Assembly: GCF_017814945.1 (NCBI RefSeq)
Contig: NZ_JAGIPX010000025.1
Location: 1 to 64,000, forward strand
DNA: 64,000 nt
Reading direction: 5' to 3'
From: Paraburkholderia sp. LEh10
GTDB taxonomy: Bacteria > Pseudomonadota > Gammaproteobacteria > Burkholderiales > Burkholderiaceae
The notes under the pieces were generated by a model. The model made no database searches. It worked only from the letters and a program-made list of their open reading frames with translations, and was not told the DNA's origin. Made by a program: the position numbers and the translations under genes. Of this stretch, positions 1-8,034 are shown piece by piece (position 1 is the stretch's first letter; each line of letters opens with the position of its first letter).

Positions 1-308
1 GCCGCGCTACGCAACACCAGCGACAACTGGGGAAAATTACTTCGACGAAAGTGGGGAGTATTTATCCGACGCTGACAGACGGGCGCGGCGGTAGCGACAT
101 AGGTGTTCGACGCCGTCGAGTCTGACACCGTGCCGGATGTGGCTTCCTCAGGCATCTTGAACGGATAGGGCTGCGTCGCCTCCGTCGGCACCGCATCGTA
201 GGGGACGTAGCCGTAGGGCACGTAGTAGTAGCAACCCGACAAGGCTGTGGACAGCGCCACCACCGCAACGGCGCTACGTGCGTACGACGCTGCATCATGC
301 CGTTTCAT
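1..308 (-). CDS. Small lipoprotein, partial at the left edge
   Basis: The minus strand reads from an ATG at 308, preceded by a GGAG ribosome site, and runs off the left edge with at least 102 codons. The N-terminus is basic (MKRHDAASYARS), followed by a hydrophobic stretch and the lipobox LSGC near residue 27, then a Tyr/Pro-rich segment (CYYYVPYGYVPYDAVP). This predicts a lipid-anchored envelope protein. Its general look matches the other Tyr-rich lipoprotein at 27907-28083. The later part (after about residue 75) is Arg-rich and less convincing, so the reading frame may be disrupted near the edge. Function unknown. Confidence 0.55.
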   Translation of the reverse strand, partial: MKRHDAASYARSAVAVVALSTALSGCYYYVPYGYVPYDAVPTEATQPYPFKMPEEATSGTVSDSTASNTYVATAAPVCQRRINTPHFRRSNFPQLSLVLRSA

Positions 309-936
309 GAAGTGCTCCCTTGCTGCGCGACCCGTGTACGACGCGCTCTCTTACAACAAGCTTGTGTCAGCAAGGCGGGTGCCAGACCTGTGATTGCGTG
401 TCCGTTTTTCAGCGTCCCAGCAGAATGCCATCGCGGGGCACGGCTAGCGCCCATGGAAATCGACGGCGGGAGCCGCGCATACTGCAGCTCACCGAAGCTT
501 TCTGCACGAAGGGCAATATCTGGAGCGCTCTCCGAAACTTCGAGAGGCCATTTCGCCGCTGATAAGCTTGTTGAGCGCAACGTTGGCGCGTGGGGCAGCT
601 GCCGGGCAATGCGGGCCGATGTAGAAGCGCTGGATTTCTACGTTACCCTGGTCGCAATGGGCTATTACGTGGTTTCCAACCGGTTCACCCTGAAAGCGTT
701 CGTCGGGCGGGATTACACGGAGCCGTCTGTTATCGAGGCCGTGTCCGCGATGCGCCGAGATGCTGCTTTCGTTTTTGAGGCAACACCGGCTGCTACAACA
801 CTCTGTGCTGCGAGCGCTGGCGCTGCCGCTGCCGCACAACCCGGCGGGGCGAGCATGAATCGAGGGGTAGCCGGCTGGCTATCCGCTGATTACGCGCCGT
901 CCGTTCGGGAGAAGACGGTTCGCGGCCGTGAGCCAT
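309..936. other. Gene-poor stretch, no convincing gene
   Basis: No reading frame here has both a good ribosome site and a recognisable product. A plus-strand segment around 608-790 encodes a globular-looking stretch (DVEALDFYVTLVAMGYYVVS, then RFTLKAFVGRDYTEP) in frame with neither a start signal nor a continuing domain. It may be a fragment of a decayed gene, but I could not assign it to a family. Confidence 0.3.
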
Positions 937-1257
937 TTACTGGATGTGCCACCTCGCCGCGGAGTAGGGCAGGTTGCCGGCCGTGATGAGCACGTCTCCA
1001 TGCTTGTCGGTGGATCTGGGTGTCAGGAATAGCAGCGTGCAGATGTTGGTGCCTGCTGCGTCTTGCACGAGGACGCCGGGGTCGTCGGAGTAGTTCAATG
1101 TCCAGTTGCCAGAACCTGGAAAGCCCTGGAGGGTAGCAACCGTTTGTGCCCAGCTACCGGTTGCGAATATGTCGGATGTTGTCAATACGACATATAGTTT
1201 CGGGTCCACGCGGGCACCCCGAACGTCGATGAAACGATCAAGTCTGATGTCTGCCAC
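937..1257 (-). CDS. Hypothetical small protein (106 aa)
   Basis: A 106-residue frame on the minus strand starts at a GTG (1257) with AGAGG a few bases upstream. The composition looks like a folded protein: alternating hydrophobic beta-like segments (KLYVVLTTSD, NICTLLFLTP), no signal peptide and no membrane segment. I do not recognise the family. It stands alone between a gene-poor stretch and lipoprotein remnants on the other strand, so context gives no role. It could be a genuine orphan gene or the tail of a larger decayed one. Confidence 0.4.
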   Translation of the reverse strand: MADIRLDRFIDVRGARVDPKLYVVLTTSDIFATGSWAQTVATLQGFPGSGNWTLNYSDDPGVLVQDAAGTNICTLLFLTPRSTDKHGDVLITAGNLPYSAARWHIQ

Positions 1258-1435
1258 GCTGAACCTCTATCCACTTTCGAAAGCCTGCCTTGGCCGCGTG
1301 AAATGACGCGTACAAGAAGATTTATAGGCTGCAGGCTGCAGATATTCAACTTCGGCCGTCGAACAGGTTAGACCGGAAGCCGAAGGGCAGGACGTCAATG
1401 ACAGTCCCGACGCGCGAAAAGGAAGCACACATGAA

Positions 1436-1642
1436 GTGAAGCTTTCCAAATGTCTGTTGCTAATCGCGTTGTCGCTGTCTGCCTGTCACACGCAAACCTC
1501 GAACACGTATTTCGGCGATGGCCCAGAGCACGCCGCAACGAGAGCCTGCCACTTCGCCGCTGCCACTTCCCGGGGCCGCGCTGATACCACCGCTCCCTCT
1601 CGCGCAGCACTATCTGTGTACATCGGATGGCCTTTATTTTAG
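1436..1642 (+). pseudogene. Lipoprotein leader with probable frameshift
   Basis: A GTG at 1436 follows a GGAAG ribosome site and opens a textbook lipoprotein signal (MKLSKCLLLIALSLSAC, lipobox LSAC). After about residue 29 the frame becomes Arg/Ala-rich and ends at 1642. The neighbouring frame over 1540-1630 instead reads a more protein-like Pro/Leu-rich stretch ending CTSDGLYF. This suggests a +1/-1 shift near 1520 in a formerly longer lipoprotein, though a short real lipoprotein remains possible. Function unknown. Confidence 0.4.
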
Positions 1643-2042
1643 TGCATCGCTTGGAGAGTGGCGCTTGCCTTCGCTCTCAGCGAGCGCGAGGACGAAGCAT
1701 CACGCACTGCCTGCATTGCGGTGCTGGGCCGTGAGCTGGCTGAATCGTCTTTACGCTTTTGCTTGCATGACCTCCGTGAGATGGGAGACGCGCTTCGGCC
1801 CGTTCGCCAGTGCGGATTTGTCGCCGCGCACAAAAAAGGGAATTTTGTGGATTTGAAGGAAGCCGAATGCTGTTCTGAGTTGCGTCTAAGTTGGTTTTTG
1901 TTCACGGTGCAGCCGTCCGATGTTGGAAGTAATCGACACAGCAGTGCGCCGCAACTAGATGCCCTATATGACATTCAAAATGATCGATGTGCCGCGAGGA
2001 TGATTCGACATTTGGACAGCCTGATTAGCGCCCCTTCGCCCT
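1643..2042. other. Stretch without a supported gene
   Basis: Several overlapping frames exist on both strands, but none has a ribosome site plus a recognisable domain. The plus frame 1658-2044 has mixed composition and no family resemblance that I can identify. Confidence 0.3.
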
Positions 2043-2405
2043 AATGGGGAGATGAGGGACTTCGCCACCTCATTGACGCGCGAATCGATAAGCGGTCCAG
2101 GCGTTGTCTCTGCCATGCCAAGACCCGCGAGCATTTCGCCCGGCGCGAGCCAGTGATAGTGATCGACCAAGGGTAACGAGCCGTCGTCATGTCCCGCCTT
2201 TCCGTGGCCGGCCGCAGCCCGTGAATTTTCCTGTGGCGCTGCCGATCAGACCGATCGCTGCGGCCGCAATGATGATCGCGGGAAACGGTATCGCGAGAAA
2301 GAAGATGGCGACGAACGAAAGCGCTGCAACAGCGACCATCGTGCGCGTTTTCAACGGGCGCGGCAGCCGAAGGCTGAGGAAAGGGAGGACGTCAACGCCG
2401 CGTAC
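2043..2405 (-). pseudogene. chrA: Chromate transporter (ChrA) remnant, frameshifted and truncated
   Basis: Two minus-strand pieces in different frames resemble consecutive parts of a CHR-family chromate transporter. The upstream piece (about 2225-2400) reads a Leu/Arg segment LPRPLKTRTM followed by two hydrophobic helices ending GLIGSATGKF. The downstream piece (about 2085-2170) carries WLAPGEMLAGLGMAETTPGP, which closely matches the conserved CHR motif GLGMAETTPGP. The frame changes between them around 2170-2220, and the protein breaks off right after the motif, so the rest of the CHR domain is missing. ChrA normally exports chromate using the membrane potential; this copy cannot be functional. 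It suggests metal-resistance DNA that has decayed. Confidence 0.7.
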
Positions 2406-2580
2406 GTGAGCCTACCGTGCTCCTCGTCTTCCAGGTCACGCCATGCTGTTCGAGGTAGTCCCTGATAAGCTGTCGTACCACTTGGGACGGCGTCAGATCC
2501 TGCGCGGCGCAGAGTTTCTCAAACGCTTCCTTTTTTACAGGGTCTATCAGGACTGTGAGGCGGGCACTTTTCGTTTCCAT
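2392..2580 (-). CDS. Ribbon-helix-helix (CopG/Arc-like) DNA-binding protein
   Basis: The 62-residue product begins METKSARLTVLIDPVKKEAF: a short beta strand followed by two helices (residues 15-28 and 31-45, with TPSQVVRQLIRDYL), the pattern of RHH repressors and antitoxins. These bind DNA as dimers through the N-terminal strand. The start ATG is at 2580. No toxin-like partner gene lies beside it, so it is an orphan regulator or antitoxin remnant. The C-terminal tail after residue 50 (TRSTVGSRTRR) overlaps the chrA remnant and may be altered by a junction. Confidence 0.65.
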   Translation of the reverse strand: METKSARLTVLIDPVKKEAFEKLCAAQDLTPSQVVRQLIRDYLEQHGVTWKTRSTVGSRTRR

Positions 2581-2732
2581 GGCAGCGGCAGCAGAGAAGA
2601 TTGGAACATGTTAATCAAATTATAATGGATTGTTCGCTTCTGCCACAGTAATCGATGTTCTCCTGCCTTATCGATAGGCCGATTGGTGCGCCAGATGGCG
2701 GTCTTGGCTGCCTCCCAGGCGTGCCAGCAGCG

Positions 2733-2960
2733 TCAGGTTTGCGTCCGGTCAAGGAGGAAATCGCGTCCCGCCTGGGTAAGCGACGTGGCTCCCCGACCGT
2801 TCTCTGAGACGGAAACGAAGCCCGCACGAATCAGTTCGTGCGTCACAGACCAGCTCAACGCCGGTGTATCGCGGCCGTAGCGCGGCTGGGACAGGCGCTC
2901 AAGCGCCCAGATCGCAGCATGGCTCAATGTGGCAGGTTGGACTTCAGTAGGTTCGGTCAT
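2733..2960 (-). CDS. Small winged-helix-like protein (75 aa)
   Basis: The ATG at 2960 follows a very strong ribosome site (AAGGAGGAGAT), supporting a real gene. Residues 13-70 have the character of a small winged-helix or restriction-like DNA-binding fold: a helix (LSHAAIWALERL), a second helix with ELIRAGFV, then a wing-like turn (SENGRGATSLTQAGRDFLLD) typical of MarR/PadR-type 'LT..G...L' wings. It is the last gene of the four-gene minus-strand run starting at 4627, 56 bp after the spermidine-synthase-like gene. DNA binding is an inference from pattern only. Confidence 0.6.
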   Translation of the reverse strand: MTEPTEVQPATLSHAAIWALERLSQPRYGRDTPALSWSVTHELIRAGFVSVSENGRGATSLTQAGRDFLLDRTQT

Positions 2961-3016
2961 ATCTCCTCCTTGTAATGATGCGGCTCGCGTTCGCAGACGC
3001 GGGGTGAGTCCTTTGT

Positions 3017-3835
3017 TCAGGTTCTCGCGTCGGTTGCCAGATCGTCCCAGTCAAGACTTTTGCCGTACTGAATCCGGATTGCCGTTTGCTGCAAACTTAA
3101 AGGGTGGACGATTTCAAGCGCGCGTGCCCGCGCAAACAATTCGTCCATTGACAGACCAGCGTTACGTCCTTTCCAGGCGAAGGCGATGACGTTGTCGGGA
3201 CTGTCTTCCGCTGGCGCCAGAACGACTGCGTCGTTGAACGCATCCCTGATGGAGCGCAGGCTGCGGCGGAACCCCGGATCGCTGATCATCAGATTGGCGA
3301 CAAGCAGGCCGCTATCAGCCAACTGGCGACGACACGCCGTGTAGAACGCTCTACTGCTCAGTTCCGGAGCCATGCCGTCTGCATTGAATCCATCAACGAG
3401 AAGGACGTCGGGACGGTGCTCGGAGGAATTCACATAGTGCGCACCATCTGCACAGATCACCTCGAACCGCTCATCGTCTGGCGGTATCTGGAATCGCGAG
3501 CGCAGCGCGACCACTTCCGGATTGATTTCGACGGCCGTGATGGCGGTATCCGGCAGATAGCGATAGCAATACTTCGGAAGCGAACCGCCACCCAGGCCGA
3601 TGATCGAAATGCGGCGCGGTTCGGGCTGGAATAGTACAAAGCCCATCATCGTGCGCGTATAACCCAAAGCCAGTGCGTACGGGTCATGCGCAAACATACA
3701 ACTTTGCACGCCCGTTGTGTCGAACTGCAGCGCGATGAGGCCTTCGCTGTGCACAAGCAGCGGTCGCGCAGGGCGGCGGTGTGCCTGTCTGCGCCAGTTT
3801 CCACGATTGCTGTTGAGGCCGGGTGCTTCCATCAT
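3017..3835 (-). CDS. Spermidine/spermine synthase-family protein
   Basis: About 272 residues. The Rossmann nucleotide-binding start is IIGLGGGSLPKYCYRYLP, followed by VEINPEVVALR (acidic end of strand 2), ADGAHYV and VLLVDGFNADG, which is the order seen in spermidine-synthase-like aminopropyl/methyltransferases. The likely start is the ATG at 3835, which overlaps the upstream stop codon (ATGA) of the HPr-like gene and implies translational coupling. An in-frame ATG at 3859 with GAGCGGA upstream is an alternative. It lacks the N-terminal beta domain of full-length polyamine synthases or has only a short one, so true polyamine synthesis is not certain. Cytosolic; part of the 4627-2733 operon. 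Confidence 0.8.
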   Translation of the reverse strand: MMEAPGLNSNRGNWRRQAHRRPARPLLVHSEGLIALQFDTTGVQSCMFAHDPYALALGYTRTMMGFVLFQPEPRRISIIGLGGGSLPKYCYRYLPDTAITAVEINPEVVALRSRFQIPPDDERFEVICADGAHYVNSSEHRPDVLLVDGFNADGMAPELSSRAFYTACRRQLADSGLLVANLMISDPGFRRSLRSIRDAFNDAVVLAPAEDSPDNVIAFAWKGRNAGLSMDELFARARALEIVHPLSLQQTAIRIQYGKSLDWDDLATDART

Positions 3836-4125
3836 TGGATGTATGACGGCGCGTTCCATGTCGATCCGCTCTCGGATGTGCATAGCACATCAGAAAGTAC
3901 CTGCACCGCGACGCACTCATCCCGTCCCGTCGCCAGGAGTCTGACGGGCGTGTCCTGTCTGGCACGAAGCGCCATGACCGACATGACATCCTTGCCATTG
4001 ACTGCGCGGCCATTTGCCACACAGACGATGTCGCTGGAAAACGTGGAGGCTGCGTGCGAAATCCTCGCTGACTCCTGTGCATCGAGTCCTTGGCGGTTTT
4101 TAACCCGGGTCACCACGTCGACCAC
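3832..4125 (-). CDS. HPr-like phosphocarrier-fold protein with Asp at residues 15 and 46
   Basis: Start chosen at GTG 4125, seven bases after AAGGAG; this gives 97 residues, close to the 85-90 of HPr. The alignment to HPr is colinear: the active-site loop reads GLDAQESA where HPr has G(I/L)HARPA, and the regulatory-Ser helix reads NGKDVMSVMALR where HPr has (N/L)KSIMGVMSLG. Counting from this start, Asp falls at residue 15 (normally the phosphorylated His) and at residue 46 (normally the HPr-kinase Ser); Arg17 and Pro18 are Gln and Glu. It therefore cannot carry a PTS phosphohistidine. A binding or regulatory role is inferred. It lies between a redoxin-like gene and a coupled spermidine-synthase-like gene. 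Confidence 0.8.
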   Translation of the reverse strand: MVDVVTRVKNRQGLDAQESARISHAASTFSSDIVCVANGRAVNGKDVMSVMALRARQDTPVRLLATGRDECVAVQVLSDVLCTSESGSTWNAPSYIQ

Positions 4126-4180
4126 CTTGTTTCTCCTTTTTGCCTGTCTGTCGCTCCGGCGCAGACTGTTCCGCATGGAT

Positions 4181-4627
4181 TCAATGCAGATGCCGTCCGA
4201 CGATGTCCGCGAGGAAATCGCGCAACTGTTCGTCCCATGCGCCACTGTCCAACGTTACGTTGGCGGTTCCCTCGACGCGCATGCTGGCGTCAAGGTAGAC
4301 GGCGCGCAATGCTCGGGGCTCTAGCGGCCTGCGAAAGAACCGCCCGTCGCCGTCGAGGAACAGACACGTCTTTCCCCGATATCGGACGCCGCGTATCGAC
4401 ATGGCGTCGAAAACGTGACGTGCCGACGCCTTCGGATAAACGAAGATGACACTGATACCTTGGGCTTCGAGCCGGTCACACATCTCCGAAAACCGGTACA
4501 GCATCTGAAATCCGCGTTCCCCAGCCGTACCGACACCGACCACGATCACGCCGCGATCGCCCATGACATCCCGCAGAAGACGACATGAATGGTCGTAAGA
4601 CAACAGGGAGGCGGTCGGGTCAATCAC
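4181..4627 (-). CDS. Thioredoxin-fold-like hypothetical protein (148 aa)
   Basis: First gene of the minus-strand operon. The start is a GTG at 4627 with AAGGA seven bases upstream. The order of elements resembles the peroxiredoxin/AhpC-TSA fold: a first strand (GVIVVGVGTAG), a helix (MLYRFSEMCDRLEAQG), a second strand (ISVIFVYPK), then TCLFLDGDGRFFRRPLEPRA, which looks like the strand-turn before the C-terminal helix. No CxxC or peroxidatic Thr-x-x-Cys is visible, so redox catalysis is unlikely and the fold assignment is a guess. 55 bp separate it from the HPr-like gene. Confidence 0.6.
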   Translation of the reverse strand: MIDPTASLLSYDHSCRLLRDVMGDRGVIVVGVGTAGERGFQMLYRFSEMCDRLEAQGISVIFVYPKASARHVFDAMSIRGVRYRGKTCLFLDGDGRFFRRPLEPRALRAVYLDASMRVEGTANVTLDSGAWDEQLRDFLADIVGRHLH

Positions 4628-4740
4628 CTTGAATTCCTTGCCGGGCCGTCATGCGCACTCCGCCTGCCTGCGGTGCGGGCTGATGGGCCGCCGCAGGAAG
4701 GTGCACGTCAGCAGCTTCCGTCAGTTGTGAGTCGGGTGCG

Positions 4741-4759
4741 ATGATAATAACATTATCAT
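4741..4759. promoter_or_regulatory. 19-bp palindrome, candidate operator copy 1
   Basis: ATGATAATAACATTATCAT has two 8-bp perfect arms (ATGATAAT / ATTATCAT) around AAC. A near-copy at 5770-5788 lies on the other side of the DUF1275 gene. The site is about 115 bp upstream of the minus-strand operon that starts at 4627 and just beyond the 3' end of the DUF1275 gene. It is AT-rich in GC-rich surroundings and resembles Fur-superfamily or TetR-type dyads. The regulator is unknown. Confidence 0.6.
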
Positions 4760-4802
4760 GGCATGTGTGCGTTTGCAGTGTCCGGCCAGACGATCGCGCC
4801 GC

Positions 4803-5573
4803 TTATTCAGGCTTGCGAGCCGATGCCCATGTCCGCTCGCGCAGGTCGTCCAGCAGCGGCATGATCGCGAGCGCTGTGAGGACACCTGCCAACGGGATGG
4901 TCGCGGTGTAGCCGGCATGCTTGAAGCCCAGCGCTCCAGTCAACCCGCCCGCGAAGAAGCCCGCAAGCATGCCTGCGTGCACTTTCAACCGCATCCGGTT
5001 GGCGAGCACGGGCTGAGTCGCCGGATCGTCCTTCGATGCATTCCAGTAGACGAGTTTGCCGAGTTCGATGCCGATGTCCGTGACGATGCCTGTCATATGC
5101 GTGGTGCGGATTTCCGCGCCGGAGAGCTTGGTGATCATCGCGTTCTGAAGACCCATGATGAAGCACAGCAGCATGACGGTGGCCGGAACGAAAAAAGTGT
5201 CCCGCAGCGCCAGATGACTGCCGACCAACCCGAAGCACAGAAGCAAAGCGGCTTCGAGCAAAAGTGGGGAAGCATATTGGCTATGCAGGCGCTGCCGCCG
5301 CCCCCAGTTCACCAGCACGGCCGAACATGCCGCCCCCAGCAGAAATGAAATGAGTGATCCGATGCCTGCGAGCACGAGTGCGGCGTCGCCGAGTACCGCC
5401 TCATCGGCGATAGAAGAGATCACACCACTCATGTGCGAGGTGTACTGCCTGACCGCCAGATAACCGCCGGCGTTGGCTGCGCCGGCCACGAATGCGAGTG
5501 AAAACCCGAGGCGCCTGTTCGCCTCCATGCTTCGGTCCCGTCCGGTCAAGGTTCGAAAAAATTGTGCGGGCAT
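4803..5573 (-). CDS. DUF1275 (YoaK-family) membrane protein
   Basis: 256 residues from the ATG at 5573, which follows GGAG at nine bases; the frame is open further upstream but without a better site. After a short cytoplasmic start (MPAQFFRTLTGRDRSMEAN), at least six hydrophobic segments follow. The family signatures are present: AFVAGAANAGGYL in the first helix, QYTSHMSGV, then IMGLQNAMITKLSG and RTTHMTGIVTDIGIELG. DUF1275 proteins are inner-membrane proteins of unresolved function. The gene is monocistronic, and its promoter region holds the palindrome at 5770-5788. Confidence 0.88.
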   Translation of the reverse strand: MPAQFFRTLTGRDRSMEANRRLGFSLAFVAGAANAGGYLAVRQYTSHMSGVISSIADEAVLGDAALVLAGIGSLISFLLGAACSAVLVNWGRRQRLHSQYASPLLLEAALLLCFGLVGSHLALRDTFFVPATVMLLCFIMGLQNAMITKLSGAEIRTTHMTGIVTDIGIELGKLVYWNASKDDPATQPVLANRMRLKVHAGMLAGFFAGGLTGALGFKHAGYTATIPLAGVLTALAIMPLLDDLRERTWASARKPE

Positions 5574-6024
5574 GCGAAATCGACTCCTGTCACCGCGCCG
5601 GATGCGCGTGGCCATCGGGAACACAATTTCCCGGCATCGGATTTTGAGCTGGCCTCGGCTCAGAAAGACCGGGGTGCAGCTGAGCAGAGGGCGAAAACGG
5701 GCGGCACCCGTATGGACCGGGTGCAGGGTCATCGCCAGCGTATGGAATCCTGCGGACAAAGCTGCTAGGATGATAACGCCATTATCATGAACTGATAACC
5801 GAATGTTCCTGACGCGGGCTACGTATTTCAGGCCCGAGATCCAGTGGAGACATCCAATGCAGTGCGGATTTGCGGCACACGCGCAGTTCCTTCAATCGAA
5901 GGGCAGGCCTGGAAAGCGCTTCGAGTCCTTGCGCGCCGGGGGGCTTGCGGCTGAGATCGCTAGCAGATCCCAAGCCGTCGTCATGGCCGACTAGCGATAG
6001 GCACATCAAAAAGTGCCGCTCACG
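5574..6024. other. Intergenic region upstream of DUF1275 and the Hyf-like operon
   Basis: About 450 bp between the divergent DUF1275 gene and the Hyf-like operon. The only clear element is the palindrome at 5770-5788. A short plus-strand frame (5803-5994) has no recognisable product. I saw no strong sigma-70 hexamer pair for the Hyf-like operon. Confidence 0.4.
5770..5788. promoter_or_regulatory. 19-bp palindrome, candidate operator copy 2
   Basis: ATGATAACGCCATTATCAT shares 16 of 19 positions with the copy at 4741-4759; the differences lie in the centre. It sits about 200 bp upstream of the DUF1275 start and about 240 bp upstream of the Hyf-like operon, so one regulator could control both divergent units as well as the HPr-like operon near copy 1. 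Confidence 0.6.
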
Positions 6025-8034
6025 ATGACTTCCTTCCCCTTTCTCGAGGTGGTGCTGCTCGTGATTGCCGGGTGGCTCGCCATTGGGGTACTAGGGCTTG
6101 CCAGTCTGCGTCGCACACGCGTGGTCGCGCATGGGCTCTTCCCGGCGGGAGCGCTGTTCGGGGGCCTGCTGTGCGTACTGGGTATTGCCGGCGTGTTCTC
6201 CGCTCCTCAGGAGGCGGTCTTGCCACTGGGGTTGCCCGGGCTGCCGTTTCATGTGAGGCTCGATGGCCTGTCGGCCTACTTTCTTGCCGTGCTTGGCATG
6301 GTGAGCGTTGGCGTCAGCGCATTTTCCGCCGGCTATTTCCGCAAAGGCGAAGGCACACCGCCCGGTTTACTGTGCTTCGAATATCACGTGTGCCTGGCAG
6401 GCCTTGCACTCGTACTCGTGGCAAACGATGCTTACTGCTTCATGGTTGCATGGGAAACCATGACGCTCGCGGCAACGTTCCTCGTCATGAGCAACCATCG
6501 GATTCCCGAAATCCGCAGCGCAGGTTACCTGTACTTCCTGATTTCGCACGTCGGCGCACTCGGCCTGCTGCTGTGTTTCGGCCTGCTGCAGGCGAACACG
6601 GGGGACTACACGTTTGCGGGCATGCGGCAGCAGCACCTGGATGTGTTCTGGGCATCCGTTGCATTCGTGCTGGCGCTGTTCGGCTTTGGCGCGAAGGCGG
6701 GTATCTTCCCGTTGCATGTGTGGCTACCCGAGGCGCACCCGGCCGCTCCATCGCCGGTGTCGGCGCTGATGAGCGGCTTTGTGTTGAAGGCGGGGCTCTA
6801 CGGCGTGCTGCGCACGGTATTTGACCTGTTGCACGTGCAGATCGCGTGGTGGGGCGTCGTAATGCTGGCGCTCGGCCTTTTCACCGCGTTGTTCGGCGTC
6901 GTCTTCAGCGCGATCCAGAGCGACATGAAGCGGCTGCTTGCCTACTCGTCGATCGACAACATCGGTCTGATGTTCGTCAGCATGGGCCTGGCTATCCTGT
7001 TCCGGGCGTTTGACATGCCAGCGCTCGCCGCGTTGTCGCTGACCGCGTTGCTCTACCAGATCGCAAGCCATGCGGCATTCAAGAGCCTGTTATTCATCAC
7101 GACGGGTTCCGTGCTGCATGCAACGGGCGAACGTAACCTCGGTCGCCTCGGCGGACTCATCCGCTTTATGCCGTGGGCCGCATGGGCTGCGTTGCTGGGC
7201 GCGCTATCGAGTGCGGGCCTGCCTCCATTGAGCGGGTTCGTGTCCGAATGGCTCCTGCTGCAGAGCTTCCTGTTCACACCGGGGCTGCCGGACCCGTTCC
7301 TGAACATGATCGTTCCGCTGGTCGCGGCGCTGATCGCGCTGGTCGCCGCGCTCGCTGGCTACACGATGGTCAAGTTCTTCGGCATCATCTTTCTCGGGCA
7401 ACCACGCGAGGCGAAGCTCAGCAACGCTCGCGACGCAAGTCTCTGGGAACGCGTCGGGTTTGTGTGGCTGACAGCAATCTGCGTGCTGCTCGGCTTGCTG
7501 CCGGTGCAGTTCGTGGCCGTGCTCGACCGTGTGACGCAGGCACTGGTCGGTGCGGGCATTGGGCGGGCGGTCGCCCGGAATGGCTGGTTGCTGCTAGCGC
7601 CCACAAATATCGGGCGCGCGAGCTACATGCCGGTTGTCTTTCTGCTGTTTTTGCTGGGTTGCTGTGCGCTTGCATGGATTCTCGTACGCCGCCTGTATCA
7701 CGGCCGGTTGCGCCGTGCGATTCCATGGGCGTGCGGCCATCCGTTCGTGACCGCGCGCATGCAGGACACGGCCGAAGGGTTCGGGCAGCCGATTCGCGAA
7801 ATCTTTGCGCCGTTGTTCCGGATTGAACGGCAGCTTCCTTCGCCATTCGATGCGCGTCCGGCATATCGCGTCGCGGTGACGGACCGCGCATGGAGAATGA
7901 TTTACGAGCCGATCGAACGCGGTGTCAGGCATGTTGCGGCGCTGGCCGGGATGCTCCAGACGGGGCGCATCGCCATCTATCTGATGTACAGCTTCCTCGT
8001 GCTCATTGTTCTCCTGATGCTGGTGAGGCGATGA
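6025..8034 (+). CDS. hyfB: Hydrogenase-4 subunit B-like antiporter-type membrane protein
   Basis: 669 residues from ATG 6025 (a GTG at 6013 is an alternative start), about the length of HyfB/HycC. It is a proton-pumping NuoL/M/N-type subunit with more than 14 hydrophobic segments. Key residues seen are the helix-5 Glu in MVAWETMTLAATF, the helix-7 Lys in GFGAKAGIFPLHVWLPEAHP, and KRLLAYSSIDNIG. The long hydrophobic C-terminus (last helix about 650-668) is typical of HyfB. First gene of a six-gene operon; its stop overlaps the hyfC-like start (ATGA). Within the complex it would translocate H+ or Na+ across the inner membrane. Confidence 0.92.
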   Translation: MTSFPFLEVVLLVIAGWLAIGVLGLASLRRTRVVAHGLFPAGALFGGLLCVLGIAGVFSAPQEAVLPLGLPGLPFHVRLDGLSAYFLAVLGMVSVGVSAFSAGYFRKGEGTPPGLLCFEYHVCLAGLALVLVANDAYCFMVAWETMTLAATFLVMSNHRIPEIRSAGYLYFLISHVGALGLLLCFGLLQANTGDYTFAGMRQQHLDVFWASVAFVLALFGFGAKAGIFPLHVWLPEAHPAAPSPVSALMSGFVLKAGLYGVLRTVFDLLHVQIAWWGVVMLALGLFTALFGVVFSAIQSDMKRLLAYSSIDNIGLMFVSMGLAILFRAFDMPALAALSLTALLYQIASHAAFKSLLFITTGSVLHATGERNLGRLGGLIRFMPWAAWAALLGALSSAGLPPLSGFVSEWLLLQSFLFTPGLPDPFLNMIVPLVAALIALVAALAGYTMVKFFGIIFLGQPREAKLSNARDASLWERVGFVWLTAICVLLGLLPVQFVAVLDRVTQALVGAGIGRAVARNGWLLLAPTNIGRASYMPVVFLLFLLGCCALAWILVRRLYHGRLRRAIPWACGHPFVTARMQDTAEGFGQPIREIFAPLFRIERQLPSPFDARPAYRVAVTDRAWRMIYEPIERGVRHVAALAGMLQTGRIAIYLMYSFLVLIVLLMLVRR

